A program made the translations under genes and the position numbers. DNA of 37,849 bases, from positions 987 to 38,835 of the forward strand of contig DIUF01000022.1 of NCBI GenBank assembly GCA_002422285.1. The letters run 5' to 3'. The notes beneath the pieces were generated by a model. That model saw nothing but the letters and a program-made list of their open reading frames with translations. It was not told the DNA's origin and ran no database searches. Positions within the stretch are counted from its first letter, which is position 1. Every line of letters begins with the position of its first letter. Source of the DNA: Flavobacteriales bacterium UBA6165. Lineage in GTDB: Bacteria > Bacteroidota > Bacteroidia > Flavobacteriales_D > Crocinitomicaceae. This document shows, one piece after another, positions 25,492 to 33,286 of the stretch.

Positions 25492-26574
25492 ATGAAGAAG
25501 TTTTCTTTAATCTTAGTTTCACTGAGTATTGTTATGAGTTTTTATGCTCAAAGTCCGTCTTCAAGCACCCGAATCAATCAGGGGAATAGAATTCATCAAT
25601 TCATTACAGTCAATGGCGATATAACCAACAATCGAGGTAACTGTGTCCCTTCCCCGTATTTATCATCAGACCCGATTTACATTCAAGTAATCGACTTAGA
25701 CCCCTATTGTTGCGATGTTGAATGGGATGGAATTTGTCAGGATTTATATGACGCATTGTCAAATGCTCCGGATTGTGTGCCTTCGCCTTATTCTATTTTT
25801 GATGATTTTTATCTGCAAACCATTCAAATTGATCCTTCTTGTTGCGAAATTGAATGGACAGCTCTTTGCGAAGCCATTTACGACTCCCTAATAAACGTGA
25901 TTCCAGCATGTGTGCCATCACCTTATGCGTCAGATGACCCAATTTATCTTCAGGTTATCTCCCAAGATCCGTTTTGCTGCGAAATATTTTGGGATGACTT
26001 GTGCCAAGACCAATATAATGAATTGGCAGGTCCAGACCCGAGTAATTGTGTGCCATCGCCATATCCGTCCAATGATCCATTTTATTTGCAAGTGATAGCA
26101 GCCCAGCCATTGTGTTGTTTGATACAATGGAGCAGCATGTGCCAAACGATGTACGATAATTTAACGAGTGGTAGTAACGAATGTGTGCCATCGCCTTATG
26201 CAAGTAACGATCCATTTTACATTACTGTAATAACTGCAAATCCCTCCTGCTGCGAAGTAGCTTGGACAGAAAGTTGCCAAAATGCCTATAACGCTGCTGC
26301 TGGCGTTGGAATAGCAGGATTTCATATTGAATCGTTTGTTATCTCTCCCAACCCATCTAATGGTAACTTTACAATTACACTAAGTCAATCAACATTTTCT
26401 GCAGCAAGCATCCAAATTTTCGATCTGAGTGGAAAAATAGTTTATGAAAGAATATTGCTCAACTCTGATAGCATTATCGAACTTGAATTAAATGATTTGA
26501 ATGCTGGAATGTATCATGCAACAATCATTTCGAACGCAGGTCAACTCACTCAAAAGTTATTGATAACCAAATAA
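25492..26574 (+). CDS. Secreted Cys-repeat protein with T9SS sorting domain (5 repeats)
   Basis: This encodes 360 residues. MKKFSLILVSLSIVMSFYAQ is a signal peptide (start at the ATG 25492; the frame opens at a TTG 25474). From about residue 51 come five tandem repeats of about 45 residues, each starting CVPSPY and following C-x21-CC-x7-C, with cores like DPFYLQVIAAQPLCC and EWDGICQDLYDAL. The C-terminal 80 residues are a type A T9SS sorting domain (SPNPSNGNFTITLS; IQIFDLSGKIVYE; NAGMYHATI; QKLLITK). It should be secreted and processed through PorV/PorU. The DPxCC-x3-WD-x2-C motif occurs in secreted proteins of several phyla; its function is not established to my knowledge. The next gene starts 10 bases later. 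Confidence 0.85.
   Translation: MKKFSLILVSLSIVMSFYAQSPSSSTRINQGNRIHQFITVNGDITNNRGNCVPSPYLSSDPIYIQVIDLDPYCCDVEWDGICQDLYDALSNAPDCVPSPYSIFDDFYLQTIQIDPSCCEIEWTALCEAIYDSLINVIPACVPSPYASDDPIYLQVISQDPFCCEIFWDDLCQDQYNELAGPDPSNCVPSPYPSNDPFYLQVIAAQPLCCLIQWSSMCQTMYDNLTSGSNECVPSPYASNDPFYITVITANPSCCEVAWTESCQNAYNAAAGVGIAGFHIESFVISPNPSNGNFTITLSQSTFSAASIQIFDLSGKIVYERILLNSDSIIELELNDLNAGMYHATIISNAGQLTQKLLITK
25639..26305 (+). repeat. Five tandem coding repeats, about 135 bases each
   Basis: Each unit begins with TGTGTGCC(A/T)TC(G/A)CC-like DNA and encodes a CVPSPY...DP.CC...W...C block. The units are diverged from each other at DNA level (most similar in the first 20 bases), so they look like an old, conserved protein repeat rather than a fresh duplication. 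Confidence 0.8.
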
Positions 26575-26584
26575 GTAAAAACTT

Positions 26585-27043
26585 GTGAAGAACAATCTAA
26601 TTATCATTTCTCTGAGCCTATTGGCACTTTCTTGTGGAACAAAGAAAACTGACGGTGGCTCAAAAAACAACTTGAGTCATATCAATAATTCTAAACTATT
26701 AAATGACAACACCTTTTTGATTACTAAAAAAACCTCGGATAAAGATTACGCTTTCACTCCAGGAAAACCAGTGTGTGTAGGTGGGGCGAAAGGCGAAACA
26801 GGCCCTAAAAATGAACGTCGTTTTTTGAATGCTCTACTTGGACCAAACGGTGAACGCGTAAGTTACGCAAGGTTAGGAAGTTGCTGTGGATTCAAAACCC
26901 CAAATGCACTCATAGGAGATGGTGGTTTACTGGACAAATACAAAGTTTGGATAGAAGGGACAAGCGATACAACAATTATGTATTTGAATATGTATGACGC
27001 TGATGAAATGTTCATTCCAATAGGCTTTACTGCACGTAAATAG
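26585..27043 (+). CDS. Conserved Bacteroidota lipoprotein between the Cys-repeat genes
   Basis: This encodes 152 residues from a GTG start; no ATG precedes the signal. MKNNLIIISLSLLALSC gives a good lipobox with Cys17. The mature part has a strongly patterned core: KPVCVGGAKGETGPKNERRF, LNALLGPNGERVSYARLGSCC, GGLLDKYKVWIEG and YLNMYDADEMFIPIGF. I recall this pattern from small Bacteroidota lipoproteins that databases sometimes mislabel as an aldolase; I see no catalytic motif and do not assign an enzyme. It begins 10 bases after the upstream Cys-repeat gene, so they likely share a transcript, and its Cys pair (LGSCCG) echoes the CC of the neighbours. Confidence 0.75.
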   Translation: MKNNLIIISLSLLALSCGTKKTDGGSKNNLSHINNSKLLNDNTFLITKKTSDKDYAFTPGKPVCVGGAKGETGPKNERRFLNALLGPNGERVSYARLGSCCGFKTPNALIGDGGLLDKYKVWIEGTSDTTIMYLNMYDADEMFIPIGFTARK

Positions 27044-27052
27044 CCCATGTTT

Positions 27053-27083
27053 TTGGCTGTTGATACAAAAGTTTTTACCTTCG
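27053..27083 (+). promoter_or_regulatory. Near-consensus promoter upstream of second Cys-repeat gene
   Basis: TTG (27053-27055) is followed by 20 bases and TACCTTCG (27076-27083), one mismatch from TAnnTTTG. It lies just past the lipoprotein stop and 23 bases before the ATG at 27107, so the second Cys-repeat gene may have its own promoter. Confidence 0.45.
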
Positions 27084-27106
27084 TGTAAATTTTAAAACGT
27101 ATTGAT

Positions 27107-27898
27107 ATGCAAAGAAAAGTTATTTTATCTCTGAGTTTTATGCTCTTTTCATTAGGATTGTCTTACGCACAACGGAATACATCAAACGATTTATCGCCGA
27201 GACATCGCAACTGGGTATCCAGTTCGTCAGAAAACACAAATAGAGGTGGTTGCGTCGAATCACCCTACGAGGCCAACGATCCAGCTTACATACAAACAAT
27301 CGCATTTGATCCATTCTGCTGCGAAGAAGAATGGGATGAATTATGTGAATCTCAATACCAAATTTTCAATGGTTCATGTGTGGCAAAAGCGCCTTATGAT
27401 TTGGCAGATGAGAACTATATTTTGGTTTTGATTTTAGATGATTACTGCTGCAATAATGAATGGGATGAGCAATGTGAGTTACACTATGATCATGTTGTTT
27501 ACGGTTGTCAAGCAATTTCTCCTTATGGCCCAAGCGATTCTACTTGGGAATTAGTTGTTACAGAGGATGATTTTTGCTGCAATGTGGCATGGGATGAAAA
27601 ATGTCAGGCCTTGTATGACTCATACTCCTCTAATGCAAGCTTAGAATCAGCAGTTCAAACAACTTTCAGCCTTTTTCCAAATCCAGCTTCTGAGTATGTC
27701 AAATTGAGATTGAGCAATAATACTGAAATTATGGCTTCTATTCAAATCTTTGACAACAGTGGTGTATTGGTAATGGAAGTTCATCCAAAGCAAAGTGAGT
27801 TGGTTTTGAACACACAAGAAATGACGGCTGGCACCTACCATATAGTTGTGCTAACTGCAAACACTGTTATGAATCAAAAATTGGTTTTGATTAAGTAA
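27107..27898 (+). CDS. Secreted Cys-repeat protein with T9SS sorting domain (3 repeats)
   Basis: This encodes 263 residues. MQRKVILSLSFMLFSLGLSYAQ is a signal peptide. Three repeats of about 42-44 residues follow from about residue 49: CVESPYEANDPAYIQ...FCCEEEWDELC, CVAKAPYDLADENYI...YCCNNEWDEQC and CQAISPYGPSDSTWE...FCCNVAWDEKC. Each has the four-cysteine spacing of the 25492 protein (C-x21/22-CC-x7-C), so the two are paralogues with different repeat numbers. The last 75 residues are a T9SS sorting domain (LFPNPASEYVKLRLS; IQIFDNSGVLVMEV; AGTYHIVVLT; NQKLVLIK). It is expected to be a PorV/PorU-processed surface or secreted protein. A strong terminator follows. Confidence 0.85.
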   Translation: MQRKVILSLSFMLFSLGLSYAQRNTSNDLSPRHRNWVSSSSENTNRGGCVESPYEANDPAYIQTIAFDPFCCEEEWDELCESQYQIFNGSCVAKAPYDLADENYILVLILDDYCCNNEWDEQCELHYDHVVYGCQAISPYGPSDSTWELVVTEDDFCCNVAWDEKCQALYDSYSSNASLESAVQTTFSLFPNPASEYVKLRLSNNTEIMASIQIFDNSGVLVMEVHPKQSELVLNTQEMTAGTYHIVVLTANTVMNQKLVLIK

Positions 27899-27914
27899 AA
27901 AATACAAACACAAG

Positions 27915-27950
27915 AAAAAGGAGGTCTCCGATAGAGACCTCCTTTTTTTA
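27915..27950 (+). terminator. Rho-independent terminator after the Cys-repeat genes
   Basis: AAAAAGGAGGTCTC (27915-27928) pairs with GAGACCTCCTTTTT around a 5-base loop, and the T run continues to 27949. It is a strong plus-strand terminator 17 bases after the stop; the A run before the stem may let it act on the minus strand too, for dsbD. Confidence 0.9.
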
Positions 27951-27989
27951 TGGCTTATAATTGCTATTTGAAAAGAATTGTAAACTTTC

Positions 27990-28014
27990 CATTAACGGCT
28001 AATAACTGTTAATG
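27990..28014. repeat. Short inverted repeat between convergent genes
   Basis: CATTAAC (27990-27996) and GTTAATG (28008-28014) can pair around an 11-base loop. No T tract adjoins it on the minus strand, so it is a weak hairpin of unknown purpose. The rest of 27951-28122 is AT-rich with nothing I can identify. Confidence 0.3.
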
Positions 28015-28122
28015 ATTTTCTGTAATGCACATAAAACTCAATATCAAAAGATTAAGTTCATAAACACTGATTATCCGAAAATATAAAGTAGTGCACCCTT
28101 AAAAACAACGCAAAAATCTTTT

Positions 28123-30222
28123 TTATTTTCGTCTATCTGCGTAACGTTGAATAGCCTTCAATAAAAAGGCTTGGTATCCTTCAATACTGGCATCATAGCC
28201 ACGTGGTGCTGTTAAATCCTGACCATCTGTTGCGTCCAAAACAATATACAAAGGTTGAGAAATTTGTTTGTAACGCTTGATTTGATAATCAGCCCATTTA
28301 TTACCCACGGTTTTGATTTTACCGTTCGATTCCTCAGAATAATATTGTTCACTTTCAGGAAGTAAGTCTTTGTCATCAACGTAGAGGGAAACAATTACAA
28401 AATCCTCCTGCAGCAAGGGTTTCACCAATTTATCCAACCAAATACGGGACTCTGTTTTGCGACAATTCTCACAAGAATAGCCTGTGAAGTCTAATAGAAC
28501 AGGTTTATTTACTGCCCTGGCGAATTCAAATCCGGAAGTTGTGTCGTGAAACACCCTGATACTGCCATCCTGAATGACATGCATCTCTTTCTCGTATTTC
28601 TTCATGAGTTCCATGTAAGTGGCATCTCCCTCAGGGGCTGACTCAGCCTCCCCGCGAACAAAGTGGAAACCATCCTCTGAATGATGACGTGGAGGTGCAA
28701 TACCCTCAATAAAATGAAGTGGAGCACCCCACATACCTGGAACTAAATAAACGGCAAAAACCAAAGAAGTTATTGCGAACATAAATCTAGTCACGCTCAA
28801 TTTTTCAACCTTATCGTCGTGAGCAAAACGCAATTTTCCGAGTAAGTAGAAACCAATAATTGCGAAAACTACAATCCAAACAGCCACAAAGACCTCACGA
28901 GTTAATAAGTTCCATTTGTATGTTAGATCCACTGTTGACAAGAACTTAAGAGCAATTGCCAATTCCAGAAGACCCAACACAACTTTTACTGAATTCAACC
29001 AACCACCAGACTGTGGAAGAGAGCTCAACCAACCCGGAAAAATTGCGAAAAGTGTGAATGGTAAAGCCAGGGCCAATCCAAATCCAAACATGCCAACTGC
29101 GGGACTTGCAATATTGCCCGTACTAATTGATTCAATCAATAAGGAGCCAACGATTGGACCAGTGCACGAGAAAGACACCAAAACGAGCGTAAATGCCATA
29201 AAAAACACACCAATCAATCCTCCTTTATCTGCTTGTCGGTCTGCTTTGTTCACCAAACTACTTGGCATTCTGATTTCAAAAGCACCCAAGAATGAAAAAG
29301 CAAAAACGATGAAAATAGCAAAGAAAATAAGGTTCATATAAATATTCGATGCTAGGTCATTCAATCCAAAACCACTCATGAACTGGGACAGTATTGCTCC
29401 CAACAAAACGTAAATCAAAACAATTGCAAAACCATACATCAATGCTTTAATCACCCCTGCTCTTCTTGTTTTGGTTTGTTTTGTAAAAAACGAAACCGTC
29501 ATGGGAATGAGCGGGAAAACACAAGGGGTCAATAAAGCAACCAATCCACCAACAAAACCGAGAATAAAAATTGTCCAAAGCGTTTTTTTCTTGGTATCCA
29601 ACTCACCATCTTCAAATTCAATATCTTTTAATATTGGAGTTGTCTCAGATGCAGTGTCCGTTGTATCATCAAGAGCCTCGGCAACCGGAACAATTCCTGC
29701 ATTCGACGACTCACAGTCTCCTTTTGGCACCACCTTAAAAGTAAATTCTTGAGCAGGTGGAAACAAACATCCGTTTTCATCACAAATTTGAAACTCTATA
29801 TCTCCAATGACATCAAAGGCATTATTTGAAAGCAATCTTATTTTTTGCGAGAAAACAACTTCTTTTTCATGGTAAAGCTGCAAGCCCATTTCATCAATAA
29901 GCTTCTTCGCTTTTTTTGATTCTATCGGTTTGCCAATGAGCTCATAATTTGTGTTTTTGTTGAAACTCAAAACAGTTGGTGAACCAATGAAATCAGCTTT
30001 TTCAGGGTCATGAAACAAAGAGAAAATATGCCAGTCTTTGGCTAAAGAAGCCTTAATACTCAATGTGGCCTCACAATTTTCATCGACCGTTACCGAGGCT
30101 TCCAATTTCAAATAATCTTTCCAAGAAGGATTACCTGGCTGAGCAATGACTGAGTTTTCAGGTTGCGCTGTACAAGAAATCAAGGTTAACAAAAGAAACC
30201 AAAAAGTTTTGACTTTATTCAT
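28123..30222 (-). CDS. dsbD: Thiol:disulfide interchange protein DsbD
   Basis: This encodes 699 residues with all three DsbD parts. A lipobox-like signal (LTLISC, Cys17) is followed by the periplasmic alpha domain (about 30-165) with the Cys147/Cys152 pair in FQICDENGCLFPP. The eight-helix core (about 215-500) has Cys234 in LLTPCVFPLIP and Cys353 in SFSCTGPIVGS. The C-terminal thioredoxin-like gamma domain has Cys584/Cys587 in FTGYSCENCRKTESRIW. DsbD moves electrons from cytosolic thioredoxin across the inner membrane to periplasmic reductases. All six catalytic cysteines are present, so it should be active. An alpha-domain-only protein is encoded 23 bases upstream in the same operon. A lipid anchor is unusual for DsbD and may instead be a normal signal peptide. 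Confidence 0.95.
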   Translation of the reverse strand: MNKVKTFWFLLLTLISCTAQPENSVIAQPGNPSWKDYLKLEASVTVDENCEATLSIKASLAKDWHIFSLFHDPEKADFIGSPTVLSFNKNTNYELIGKPIESKKAKKLIDEMGLQLYHEKEVVFSQKIRLLSNNAFDVIGDIEFQICDENGCLFPPAQEFTFKVVPKGDCESSNAGIVPVAEALDDTTDTASETTPILKDIEFEDGELDTKKKTLWTIFILGFVGGLVALLTPCVFPLIPMTVSFFTKQTKTRRAGVIKALMYGFAIVLIYVLLGAILSQFMSGFGLNDLASNIYMNLIFFAIFIVFAFSFLGAFEIRMPSSLVNKADRQADKGGLIGVFFMAFTLVLVSFSCTGPIVGSLLIESISTGNIASPAVGMFGFGLALALPFTLFAIFPGWLSSLPQSGGWLNSVKVVLGLLELAIALKFLSTVDLTYKWNLLTREVFVAVWIVVFAIIGFYLLGKLRFAHDDKVEKLSVTRFMFAITSLVFAVYLVPGMWGAPLHFIEGIAPPRHHSEDGFHFVRGEAESAPEGDATYMELMKKYEKEMHVIQDGSIRVFHDTTSGFEFARAVNKPVLLDFTGYSCENCRKTESRIWLDKLVKPLLQEDFVIVSLYVDDKDLLPESEQYYSEESNGKIKTVGNKWADYQIKRYKQISQPLYIVLDATDGQDLTAPRGYDASIEGYQAFLLKAIQRYADRRK

Positions 30223-30245
30223 GTTTTTAAATTTGAATATGATAA

Positions 30246-30686
30246 TTAATGAATTTCAATAGTGAGGGCAACCTCTATAGGGGGCAAACATTGTGAATCG
30301 TCACAAACCATATAGAAAACAGTCAAATGTAACTTTTTCAATTTTCTAATTTTCACTTTCTGGCGGAATTCAACTCGGTTTTCATGGTAAGCCACATGGG
30401 TGCCAAAATTTGGGTCAAATGCATTGACTGGTTCTTGTTCTTTAGTTTTACCGATAATTTTTAGACCTCGAACCTTCATCAAAGAAATGGCTGTTGGCAC
30501 TGGACCTAAATCTTCAGCATTGTTGATTGAATACAAATGCCAACCTTTATCTATATGCGCGGTGACAACAATTTCGGAACTGTTCTTTTCGTAGCGTGCT
30601 TCCCATTTCACATGATTTTGAGCACGAAGCTCAACAAAAGAAAATAAACCAAATAAAGAAAAAAGCAAGCAGATTGATTTGGACAT
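30246..30686 (-). CDS. Stand-alone DsbD N-terminal (alpha) domain protein
   Basis: This encodes 146 residues. After a signal peptide (MSKSICLLFSLFGLFSFVELRAQ) the whole mature protein matches the alpha domain of the neighbouring DsbD: VVTAHIDKGWHLYSI parallels its KDWHIFSLF, and VCDDSQCLPP (Cys128/Cys133) parallels ICDENGCLFPP with the same CxxxxC spacing. In DsbD this domain takes electrons from the membrane core and hands them to client reductases. A free copy could be a soluble periplasmic electron shuttle or an extra client-specific module. It is the first gene of a two-gene operon with dsbD. Confidence 0.85.
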   Translation of the reverse strand: MSKSICLLFSLFGLFSFVELRAQNHVKWEARYEKNSSEIVVTAHIDKGWHLYSINNAEDLGPVPTAISLMKVRGLKIIGKTKEQEPVNAFDPNFGTHVAYHENRVEFRQKVKIRKLKKLHLTVFYMVCDDSQCLPPIEVALTIEIH

Positions 30687-30710
30687 AATATTCTAAAATT
30701 TCAATTGCTA

Positions 30711-30718
30711 CAAAATTA
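30711..30718 (-). promoter_or_regulatory. -7 promoter element for the dsbD operon
   Basis: The minus strand reads TAATTTTG, an exact TAnnTTTG match, ending 24 bases before the ATG at 30686. No TTG at the -33 position. Confidence 0.45.
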
Positions 30719-30781
30719 GCGTTTTGTCCAGTTGAATTGAGAATGAATTGAAAAATATTCTTGGATTCCTATAAAAGCAGT

Positions 30782-31141
30782 TCAAAAACCTAGCCGATTG
30801 AATAAGTAGAAAAACACCGTGCCCAAGGCATAGCAAAACACATCCCAAACATCTGCTGTGAGATGCTCAAAATATTTAGGCAAAAGCCACTCAAAGGTAA
30901 TGGAGACCCATACAAAACCCATGAGTAACATTGTGGAATCTAGGATAAATTTATTGTCGCGATACAACCAACGCATGATCATTTGTACCAAATAAAATAT
31001 AATAGGCATCGCAAGCAAATCGTCCAAATAATTTCGCGAGAAGGAAGTAGAAATTTCTTGGTGCTGAAGAAAGTAATTGGTCAGAAATACCAAAAACAAA
31101 ACACCTACAACAATATGAACATTAAGTCTTACATTTTTCAT
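30782..31141 (-). CDS. Small four-helix membrane protein
   Basis: This encodes 119 residues from the ATG at 31141 (MKNVRLNVHIVVGVLFLVFL). Three to four membrane helices are visible, with acidic residues in fixed places: NYLDDLLAMPIIFYL, SITFEWLLPKYFE and DVWDVFCYALGTVFFYLFN. The D..P / FE..LP / D..DV..Y..G arrangement resembles VanZ-like small membrane proteins and a Bacteroidota family often labelled, without clear support, a magnesium-citrate transporter. I do not assign a function. Its ATG shares the last base of the previous stop (TAATG), so translation is coupled to the zinc-ribbon gene. It is last in a five-gene operon. Confidence 0.7.
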   Translation of the reverse strand: MKNVRLNVHIVVGVLFLVFLTNYFLQHQEISTSFSRNYLDDLLAMPIIFYLVQMIMRWLYRDNKFILDSTMLLMGFVWVSITFEWLLPKYFEHLTADVWDVFCYALGTVFFYLFNRLGF

Positions 31142-31437
31142 TATGCTGCTGCCCAAACAACGAGCCACAAAATGGCTGAAATAATAAACATAAAAGTGAA
31201 ATAGATGGGTCGAACTATATGCAAAACAACCCTAAATAAGAAGGGATAAGAATCTTTGATTTCAAGGAAAGGTCGTGGCTTTGGAAAAGCTGGAATCAAA
31301 CCTTTTCTTTTCTTTTCCTCAAAAATAATTTCATTTTTATCCAACAAAGAGCCACAATTTACACAATTTCTTTCCTCAACAGAATAGCTGCTCCATGTTT
31401 TGCAATTAGGGCAAATTTTTTCTGAAATTTCGCTCAT
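31141..31437 (-). CDS. Zinc-ribbon membrane protein
   Basis: This encodes 98 residues. The N-terminal half contains CPNC near residue 9 and CVNCG near residue 25, a CxxC...CxxC zinc ribbon. A basic linker (EEKKRKGLIPAFPKPRPFLEI) follows, then two hydrophobic stretches (FRVVLHIVRPIYFTFMFII; AILWLVVWAAA), so the ribbon would face the cytosol on a membrane anchor. The family is unknown to me. It overlaps the methyltransferase stop by 4 bases (ATGA) and the next gene's ATG by 1 base. Its role may relate to its neighbour methyltransferase or the BatA-like protein, but this is inference. Confidence 0.75.
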   Translation of the reverse strand: MSEISEKICPNCKTWSSYSVEERNCVNCGSLLDKNEIIFEEKKRKGLIPAFPKPRPFLEIKDSYPFLFRVVLHIVRPIYFTFMFIISAILWLVVWAAA

Positions 31438-32006
31438 TTCACTATCCTATTGTGACATTCAAATACAAAAGCTGGAGGAAAATTCAACAACACAAAAGAT
31501 TTGGATACGTGTTGAAAATAATGCTCGAGCTTAGTCTTCAGCACTAAGGAATACATAAATTGGATGTATTTTCCTTGCCCATTGAGTATGGTTTTGCTAT
31601 CTTGGAATATCTGATTTGCAATTTCTTCAGGCATTACACTTAAAGGCAGGCTTGACACGATATAATCAGCTCCTTCTATAGCATTGTCTTGAAGTACTTG
31701 TTTCATTTTTGTAGCTGAGCCATGAACCAAAATCAAACGCTCATCGTTGAATTTTTTCGCTAACAAATCATGCATCTCGTCGTTTAACTCGATCACTATC
31801 AATCTGCTTTTTGACGTTAGCTTATCAAGAAGAGCTTTTGTAAACACGCCTGTGCCTGGACCAAGTTCAATGACAACTATATCTTGAGTAAAATCAATCT
31901 TGTCGATGATGCCTTTCGTTAAGTGGCGAGAGCTGGGCGTAACCGAGCCTATTTCACGTCTCGACTTGAGAAATTGTTTCCAAAATTTACGTTTCGAATC
32001 AGGCAT
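31434..32006 (-). CDS. SAM-dependent methyltransferase, phospholipid N-methyltransferase-like
   Basis: This encodes 190 residues. The Rossmann SAM-binding motif I is VIELGPGTGVFTKALLD (about residues 44-60), followed by an acidic motif LIVIELNDEMHDLL and the post-motif SSLPLSVMPEEIANQIF. The N-terminal FWKQFLKSRREIGSVTPSS is characteristic of the PmtA-like phospholipid N-methyltransferases and of KsgA-related enzymes; the length fits PmtA. It might methylate phosphatidylethanolamine, whose precursor is made by PssA in this window, or another amine. It overlaps the dihydroorotase-like gene upstream by 8 bases and the zinc-ribbon gene downstream by 4, so it is translationally coupled to both. 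Confidence 0.8.
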   Translation of the reverse strand: MPDSKRKFWKQFLKSRREIGSVTPSSRHLTKGIIDKIDFTQDIVVIELGPGTGVFTKALLDKLTSKSRLIVIELNDEMHDLLAKKFNDERLILVHGSATKMKQVLQDNAIEGADYIVSSLPLSVMPEEIANQIFQDSKTILNGQGKYIQFMYSLVLKTKLEHYFQHVSKSFVLLNFPPAFVFECHNRIVK

Positions 32007-33276
32007 TTTCTTCTTTGGCTAAAACAATTGAATATCTTCCTTGATTCACCACACCAATAACTCTTCCTTGCAATTCAGCCCCTAAAAAAGGTGTGTTCTT
32101 ACTTAAAGAGAAAAGTGAATCGCGCTCTACAAGTGTGGTCTCCTTGAGACTAAAAATAGTCAAATCGGCTTTGGTGTTTTCTTCAATAGAGGTGGATTGA
32201 AGTCCGATAATTTTACGTGGGCCTTGATTCAAACAATTCAAAACCGCTTGTAATTCAAATTCTGAACAACTCGCCAAAGCTGGGAATAGTATTTCCAGAG
32301 TGACATTACCAAAAGTAGCATAATCAAATTCTACCTCCTTATCGTCGGTATGCGCTGGTCTGTGGTCTGAAACGATGGCATCAATAGTTCCATCCAAAAC
32401 GCCTTTCCACAATGCTTGGCGGTCGCTTTCACTTCGGTAGGGAGGAAGCACTTTATAATTGCTGTCGAAGCCCAAAACCTTAGTTTCATTGAACAACAAT
32501 TGATTCACGTGAACATCAGCGCTTATAGGCAATCCAGCTTTTTTTGCTTTGCGAATCAAGTCCAAGCCAGCTGCAGTGCTAATTCCTGAAATGTGCAAAC
32601 CAGACTTGGTATATTCCAATAAACTCAAATTGCGCTCAATGTCTAATATTTCAGCAATGGGAGGAATGGCTTTCAATCCAGTTTCGGTGCTCGCTTGTCC
32701 CTCGTTGACCATGCCATTTTTAGACAGACTGGTGTCGTTGGCCGTAACCATAATTCTGCCGCCAAAATTCTGCACATACAACAAAGCGCGGTACAATAGT
32801 CCGGTTGAGACATGTTTGTTATCGTCAGTGAACATAACTGCCCCGCTCAAACTCATGTCATACATTTCAGCCAATTCTTTGCCTTCATTGTGAACACTAA
32901 TGCATCCCAAAGGCAAGATTCGGGTCGGTGAAAAGTGATTTTTTCCTTGAACAAACTCAACTTGCGCCTTATTATCTATCGGAGGATTAGTTGATGGAAC
33001 CACACAAACATGCGTGAAACCACCGCGTTCAGCGGCTTGAGCACCTGATTCCAGAGTTTCTCTGTGTTCATATCCAGGTTCGCAAAAATCAGCTTTCAAA
33101 TCTACCCAGCCCTGCGAAACGTAGAGCTCTTGGCCAGCAATAATTTCATCCGTTTTTTCAGTTATTTCCTCAGCGATTTTAATAATGTTCCCGTCTTCAA
33201 TAAGCAAATCACACACCCGTAAATGGTGGCTCGATGTTGGGTCGAAGATTCGGGCTTGTTTAATCAATACACTCAT
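31999..33276 (-). CDS. Dihydroorotase-like protein lacking the HxH metal motif
   Basis: This encodes 425 residues and aligns along its whole length with type I dihydroorotases (PyrC), which close carbamoyl aspartate to dihydroorotate in pyrimidine synthesis. Recognisable parts are GWVDLKADFCEPGYEHRET, CVVPSTNPPIDNKAQVEF, LPLGCISVHNEGKELAE, VNEGQASTETGLKAIPP, LHISGISTAAGLDLI, DAIVSDHRPAHTDDKEVEFD and LKETTLVERDSLFS. The usual DxHxHxREPG at the start of the barrel reads DLKADFCEPG, so both metal-binding histidines are absent, while the later His and Asp positions remain. It may be a non-catalytic paralogue, or an enzyme with altered chemistry. This variant seems common in Flavobacteriia. It sits 10 bases after the BatA/vWA gene. 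A true PyrC is not in the window. Confidence 0.82.
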   Translation of the reverse strand: MSVLIKQARIFDPTSSHHLRVCDLLIEDGNIIKIAEEITEKTDEIIAGQELYVSQGWVDLKADFCEPGYEHRETLESGAQAAERGGFTHVCVVPSTNPPIDNKAQVEFVQGKNHFSPTRILPLGCISVHNEGKELAEMYDMSLSGAVMFTDDNKHVSTGLLYRALLYVQNFGGRIMVTANDTSLSKNGMVNEGQASTETGLKAIPPIAEILDIERNLSLLEYTKSGLHISGISTAAGLDLIRKAKKAGLPISADVHVNQLLFNETKVLGFDSNYKVLPPYRSESDRQALWKGVLDGTIDAIVSDHRPAHTDDKEVEFDYATFGNVTLEILFPALASCSEFELQAVLNCLNQGPRKIIGLQSTSIEENTKADLTIFSLKETTLVERDSLFSLSKNTPFLGAELQGRVIGVVNQGRYSIVLAKEENA

Positions 33277-33286
33277 ACCGTTGGGT

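Noticed and set aside
26585..27043. Aldolase annotation for the small lipoprotein
   Set aside because: The protein is 152 residues with a lipobox and no aldolase catalytic motif; such a name would be a mislabel.
28916..29752. Plus-strand frames opposite dsbD
   Set aside because: DsbD is complete with all six catalytic cysteines on the minus strand; the opposite frames show no domain or start signal.
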